From Flavobacteriales bacterium (GTDB lineage Bacteria; Bacteroidota; Bacteroidia; Flavobacteriales_D; Crocinitomicaceae), in the NCBI GenBank assembly GCA_947462255.1, contig CANHOA010000006.1, positions 1-64,000 of the forward strand: a DNA stretch of 64,000 nucleotides, given 5' to 3'. This document shows positions 61,766 through 64,000 of this stretch, piece after piece. Within the stretch, counting starts at the first letter, position 1. The number at the start of each line of letters is the position of its first letter. The translations under genes were made by a program, and so were the position numbers. A model generated the notes under the pieces. That model had not been told where the DNA came from and ran no database searches. It saw nothing but the letters and a program-made list of their open reading frames with translations.

Positions 61766-62302
61766 ATGATTCGATTTATCTTTTTCTTTTTTCTTTTTTT
61801 GAATAGCCTTACTTCCTTTTCACAGGATGTTGTCCATACTGCTATTCTTCCAAATTCTATGTTTATAGCATCTGCTTCTTTGCAGCGAATGGATATTTTT
61901 TCCGGTTTTACGTATCAAAAGAATTTTAAGAGAATTGATGTGGGGACTTCGTTCAATTTGGGTCTTCGTTCTACTTTTGGTACACAACAAGTTTATTCAC
62001 AATTCGGAAGCTATCTTACTTTTCCACTTATTCAGCAAGGAGCTAAAAAAAGAGATTTTTCTTTCGGTCCGATGCTAGGCGTACATGCTTCGTTCTTAAA
62101 CATTGGTAATAAGCTACGGCACTATGATATCTTGCTAGGTTATTCGATGTATTGCGGAAAGACCAAGGGAAATTTGAAATTTTTTCATCAAGCGGGCCTA
62201 GGACCATTTGCGGAGTATTTTCGAACATCAACGAACACTATAGTGCAATCTTACTCATGGAATTATCATCTAACAATTGGATTAGCATATGCGATATATT
62301 AA
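61766..62302 (+). CDS. Hypothetical outer-membrane beta-barrel-like protein
   Basis: 178 aa. Signal peptide MIRFIFFFFLFLNSLTSFSQ. The mature chain alternates polar and aromatic residues in about eight strands (RIDVGTSFNLGLRS; YSQFGSYLTF; SYSWNYHLTIGLAYAIY), with aromatic ends. The closing strand ends in Y, a usual barrel signature. No family name was recognised. It overlaps the next gene by 14 bases and begins five bases after the Cys-rich gene, so the three may be one operon. Confidence 0.5.
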   Translation: MIRFIFFFFLFLNSLTSFSQDVVHTAILPNSMFIASASLQRMDIFSGFTYQKNFKRIDVGTSFNLGLRSTFGTQQVYSQFGSYLTFPLIQQGAKKRDFSFGPMLGVHASFLNIGNKLRHYDILLGYSMYCGKTKGNLKFFHQAGLGPFAEYFRTSTNTIVQSYSWNYHLTIGLAYAIY

Positions 62303-63080
62303 TTTTTTAGTGTTTGCTATGTGCTTGTGTTCATGCACGAAGACTATCATTGATAAAAAAACGAACATTATTGGTCATGCCGCAATGGGACTAAATTCTT
62401 CGAGTTCTATTTATGCTGATAATTCTATGGAAGCGATTCAGTTAGCGCTTTCCTTTACTAAATGCAAAGGCATTGAATTGGATGTCCAGATGGATAATCT
62501 TGGTCAATTATGGTTGTATCACGATGAAAACTTATCCACTAAAACAAATGCTGATGGCTGCATCAATACGATTGATCCCGATGTACTTTCTACTGTATTC
62601 TATAAAACGATACACCACGAAAAATTAGTCAAACTTGATCATCACGTATTAGAATTATTAAAAGATAAAACAGTATTTTTTGACCTGAGGCATTTTAACT
62701 CTTGCACGAATAGTATCATTGAAAGCTCTAAAATAAAAAATGCAATATTGGCTTTAGAAGTGGATAGTTTAGAAAATTATATATTTATAACCAGCAATTA
62801 CGAACTGCTTGAAACACTTTCGGAACAATTTAAGGTTTTTTACTCGACTGATAATTATGAACAAGGTCTTCAAATCATGTTTGATTACCCCGAATGTGAT
62901 GGCCTTGTGATTCGTAATGTATCCATTACTGCGGATGAGGTGCATGCTATTCAAGCATTGAATAAGGAAGTGGCAATCTTTGAAGTTCGATCTCCAAAAG
63001 GGACCAAAATTGCTTTTAATAAAGCACCAGATTATTTGATTACGGATGAATTGCGTACTGCTTTATCCATTGCTCATTAG
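62289..63080 (+). CDS. GDPD-fold lipoprotein, possibly inactive
   Basis: 263 aa. Leader ends LCSC, a probable lipobox. The glycerophosphodiester phosphodiesterase fold is visible: IIGHAAMG at H30, YADNSMEAI (family: PENTLEA), GIELDVQMDNLGQLWLYHDENL with E63, D65 and H78 at the family's spacing. Two active-site positions differ: the Arg after H30 is Ala31, and the later E-x-K strand reads FFDLRHF, i.e. Asp and Arg. It may be catalytically weak or have changed substrate. Overlaps the barrel-like gene by 14 bases. Confidence 0.65.
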   Translation: MRYINFLVFAMCLCSCTKTIIDKKTNIIGHAAMGLNSSSSIYADNSMEAIQLALSFTKCKGIELDVQMDNLGQLWLYHDENLSTKTNADGCINTIDPDVLSTVFYKTIHHEKLVKLDHHVLELLKDKTVFFDLRHFNSCTNSIIESSKIKNAILALEVDSLENYIFITSNYELLETLSEQFKVFYSTDNYEQGLQIMFDYPECDGLVIRNVSITADEVHAIQALNKEVAIFEVRSPKGTKIAFNKAPDYLITDELRTALSIAH

Positions 63081-63096
63081 TAGCATTTATGCTAAA

Positions 63097-63666
63097 TTAA
63101 TTCATGGATTGTCTAATTCTTTCCACTTCGATTTTAAAGTCATTACTTAGCTCACCTTCGTTCTTAATTATTTCCGCTATTGTCCGAATGTTTTTTACAT
63201 GAAGATTTTTTAATTCAGAATAAAAGACCATTCGATCCAATGGTTTGGATAAAAGCATACCGCTCGGAGTGGTTAATTGACACTCATTCCAAAAGGAAAC
63301 ATATGTTGCATGTGTATGCAATAGTTGCTCACAACTTATCATAAGTTCGTGCGGTTCATTGGTAGAAGATAGGGTTAAATAGTGTTTTGAAATGGCTTGT
63401 TCATACGCAATAAATGTGGAGAGGATCTCTTTGTGAGGAATGAAAATTGGTTCTCTTTTCTCATTATTTTTAGTTGATAAACCTTTAATGGCTTCGCATG
63501 CTTGGCTTATAAGTGCTAGCTTTTTAAGCTTGCTGAAAAACGTTTTTTTTAGAATGGGTGAGGTAAGCAGAAACGACTTTATAGGAAAAACTAGCTCTTC
63601 TACCGCTTCTTCTATGGAGTCAAATTGATCGAGATTAACGAACTGCCGCGCTTCTTTCTCCGTCAT
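63097..63666 (-). CDS. Hypothetical helical protein
   Basis: 189 aa, no signal peptide or membrane helix. The chain is mostly helical with alternating charge and ends in IEVERIRQSMN. I recognise no domain. Its start codon overlaps the TerC-family stop as ATGA, so the two are co-translated and may act together; convergent with the GDPD gene. Confidence 0.55.
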   Translation of the reverse strand: MTEKEARQFVNLDQFDSIEEAVEELVFPIKSFLLTSPILKKTFFSKLKKLALISQACEAIKGLSTKNNEKREPIFIPHKEILSTFIAYEQAISKHYLTLSSTNEPHELMISCEQLLHTHATYVSFWNECQLTTPSGMLLSKPLDRMVFYSELKNLHVKNIRTIAEIIKNEGELSNDFKIEVERIRQSMN

Positions 63667-64000
63667 TTAAGGGTGCTATTCTTCCTCATTTTAATATTCA
63701 TTAATTCAACGATTAATGAAAATACAAGACCAAAATAAACATATCCTTTAGGAATATGTGCACCAAATGCTTCTGCTACTAATAATACGCCAACTGTTGC
63801 CAGAAAACTTAAGGCAATCATTTTTATGGTAGGATAATCTGATATGAATTTACTTATTTTCCCTGCAAATATCATCATAATTGCCATTGAAATCAGCACT
63901 GAAATATAGATAATAGAGAGCGGATTATGTCCAGTATCAGCCTGTATTCCATTTGTCATTCCAACCGCTGATATAATAGAATCAAAGCTGAATATCACAT
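63663..64000 (-). CDS. TerC-family membrane protein, 5' end outside window
   Basis: About 112 C-terminal residues are visible. IFSFDSIISAVGMTNG is the TerC DLVFSLDSVxxAVGM motif, with the acidic residue that is thought to bind metal. Helices follow: LSIIYISVLISMAIMMIFAG, IKMIALSFLATVGVLLVAEAF and YVYFGLVFSLIVELMNI. Relatives export Mn or Ca, or act in tellurite resistance. The frame runs off the right edge, so the start is not seen. The Met at 63998 is internal. Confidence 0.82.
   Translation of the reverse strand, partial: VIFSFDSIISAVGMTNGIQADTGHNPLSIIYISVLISMAIMMIFAGKISKFISDYPTIKMIALSFLATVGVLLVAEAFGAHIPKGYVYFGLVFSLIVELMNIKMRKNSTLK

Noticed and set aside
1-64000. CRISPR array, tRNA, rRNA or insertion sequence
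   Set aside because: I saw no spaced direct-repeat array, clover-leaf-type sequence, rRNA segment or transposase frame in either strand.

Overview
The window looks like a chromosomal segment of a Bacteroidota bacterium, probably Flavobacteriales; I cannot fix the family. The DNA is AT-rich. Many proteins have Bacteroidota-style lipoprotein signals or C-terminal type IX secretion (T9SS) sorting domains. Several genes are preceded by the TAnnTTTG -7 box typical of this phylum, and purine-biased Shine-Dalgarno sequences are rare. I saw no tRNA, rRNA, CRISPR array, transposase or integrase.

Positions 1-12 kb are accessory in character. A tubulin/FtsZ-like protein (cut by the window edge) lies beside a membrane-anchored von Willebrand A (VWA) protein. 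This pair is recalled from comparative genomics as part of a predicted membrane-remodelling system that also uses OmpA-family proteins. Just upstream is a relic of the 5' end of a second FtsZ-like gene, then a secreted metzincin-type protease and a coiled-coil lipoprotein. A block of membrane and channel genes follows: a CHAD-like helical protein, a bestrophin-like protein, a CASTOR/POLLUX-type channel, and a DUF1624-type acyltransferase-like protein paired with a pentameric ligand-gated ion channel. An approximate 33-bp direct repeat brackets the first three of these. An OmpA-family lipoprotein and a single-HKD PLD-like protein come next.

Positions 13.5-31 kb carry two large paralogous BNR/sortilin-type beta-propeller proteins, a LolA-like protein, threonine aldolase, a TauE/SafE permease, a glycan-precursor operon (CapD-like epimerase/dehydratase, thioesterase, MORN-repeat protein), a CYTH enzyme, several lipoproteins, a relic of a T9SS sorting domain, and a YhcG-type PDDEXK nuclease gene bounded by two near-identical terminator hairpins.

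Positions 31-43 kb are mostly housekeeping: an hpt-adk-obgE-PAP2-crcB operon with a 54-codon membrane ORF at its end, purK, a T9SS YHYH protein with unexpected internal membrane helices, a DevABC-like ABC exporter, a DUF1003 protein, AMP nucleosidase and acetyl-CoA synthetase. At 43-46 kb a FISUMP-domain lipoprotein and a kelch protein lie among copies of a palindromic repeat and another interspersed repeat.

Positions 46-64 kb hold a choice-of-anchor-B T9SS protein, a glycosyltransferase/heptose-phosphatase cluster (GT2, HAD, MORN, lipoprotein, GT9, GT4) probably serving lipopolysaccharide or another glycan, the fused SecDF translocase subunit, topoisomerase IV (parE, parC), a tiny Cys-rich protein, an outer-membrane-like protein, a degenerate GDPD-type lipoprotein, and the C-terminal part of a TerC-family protein running off the right edge.
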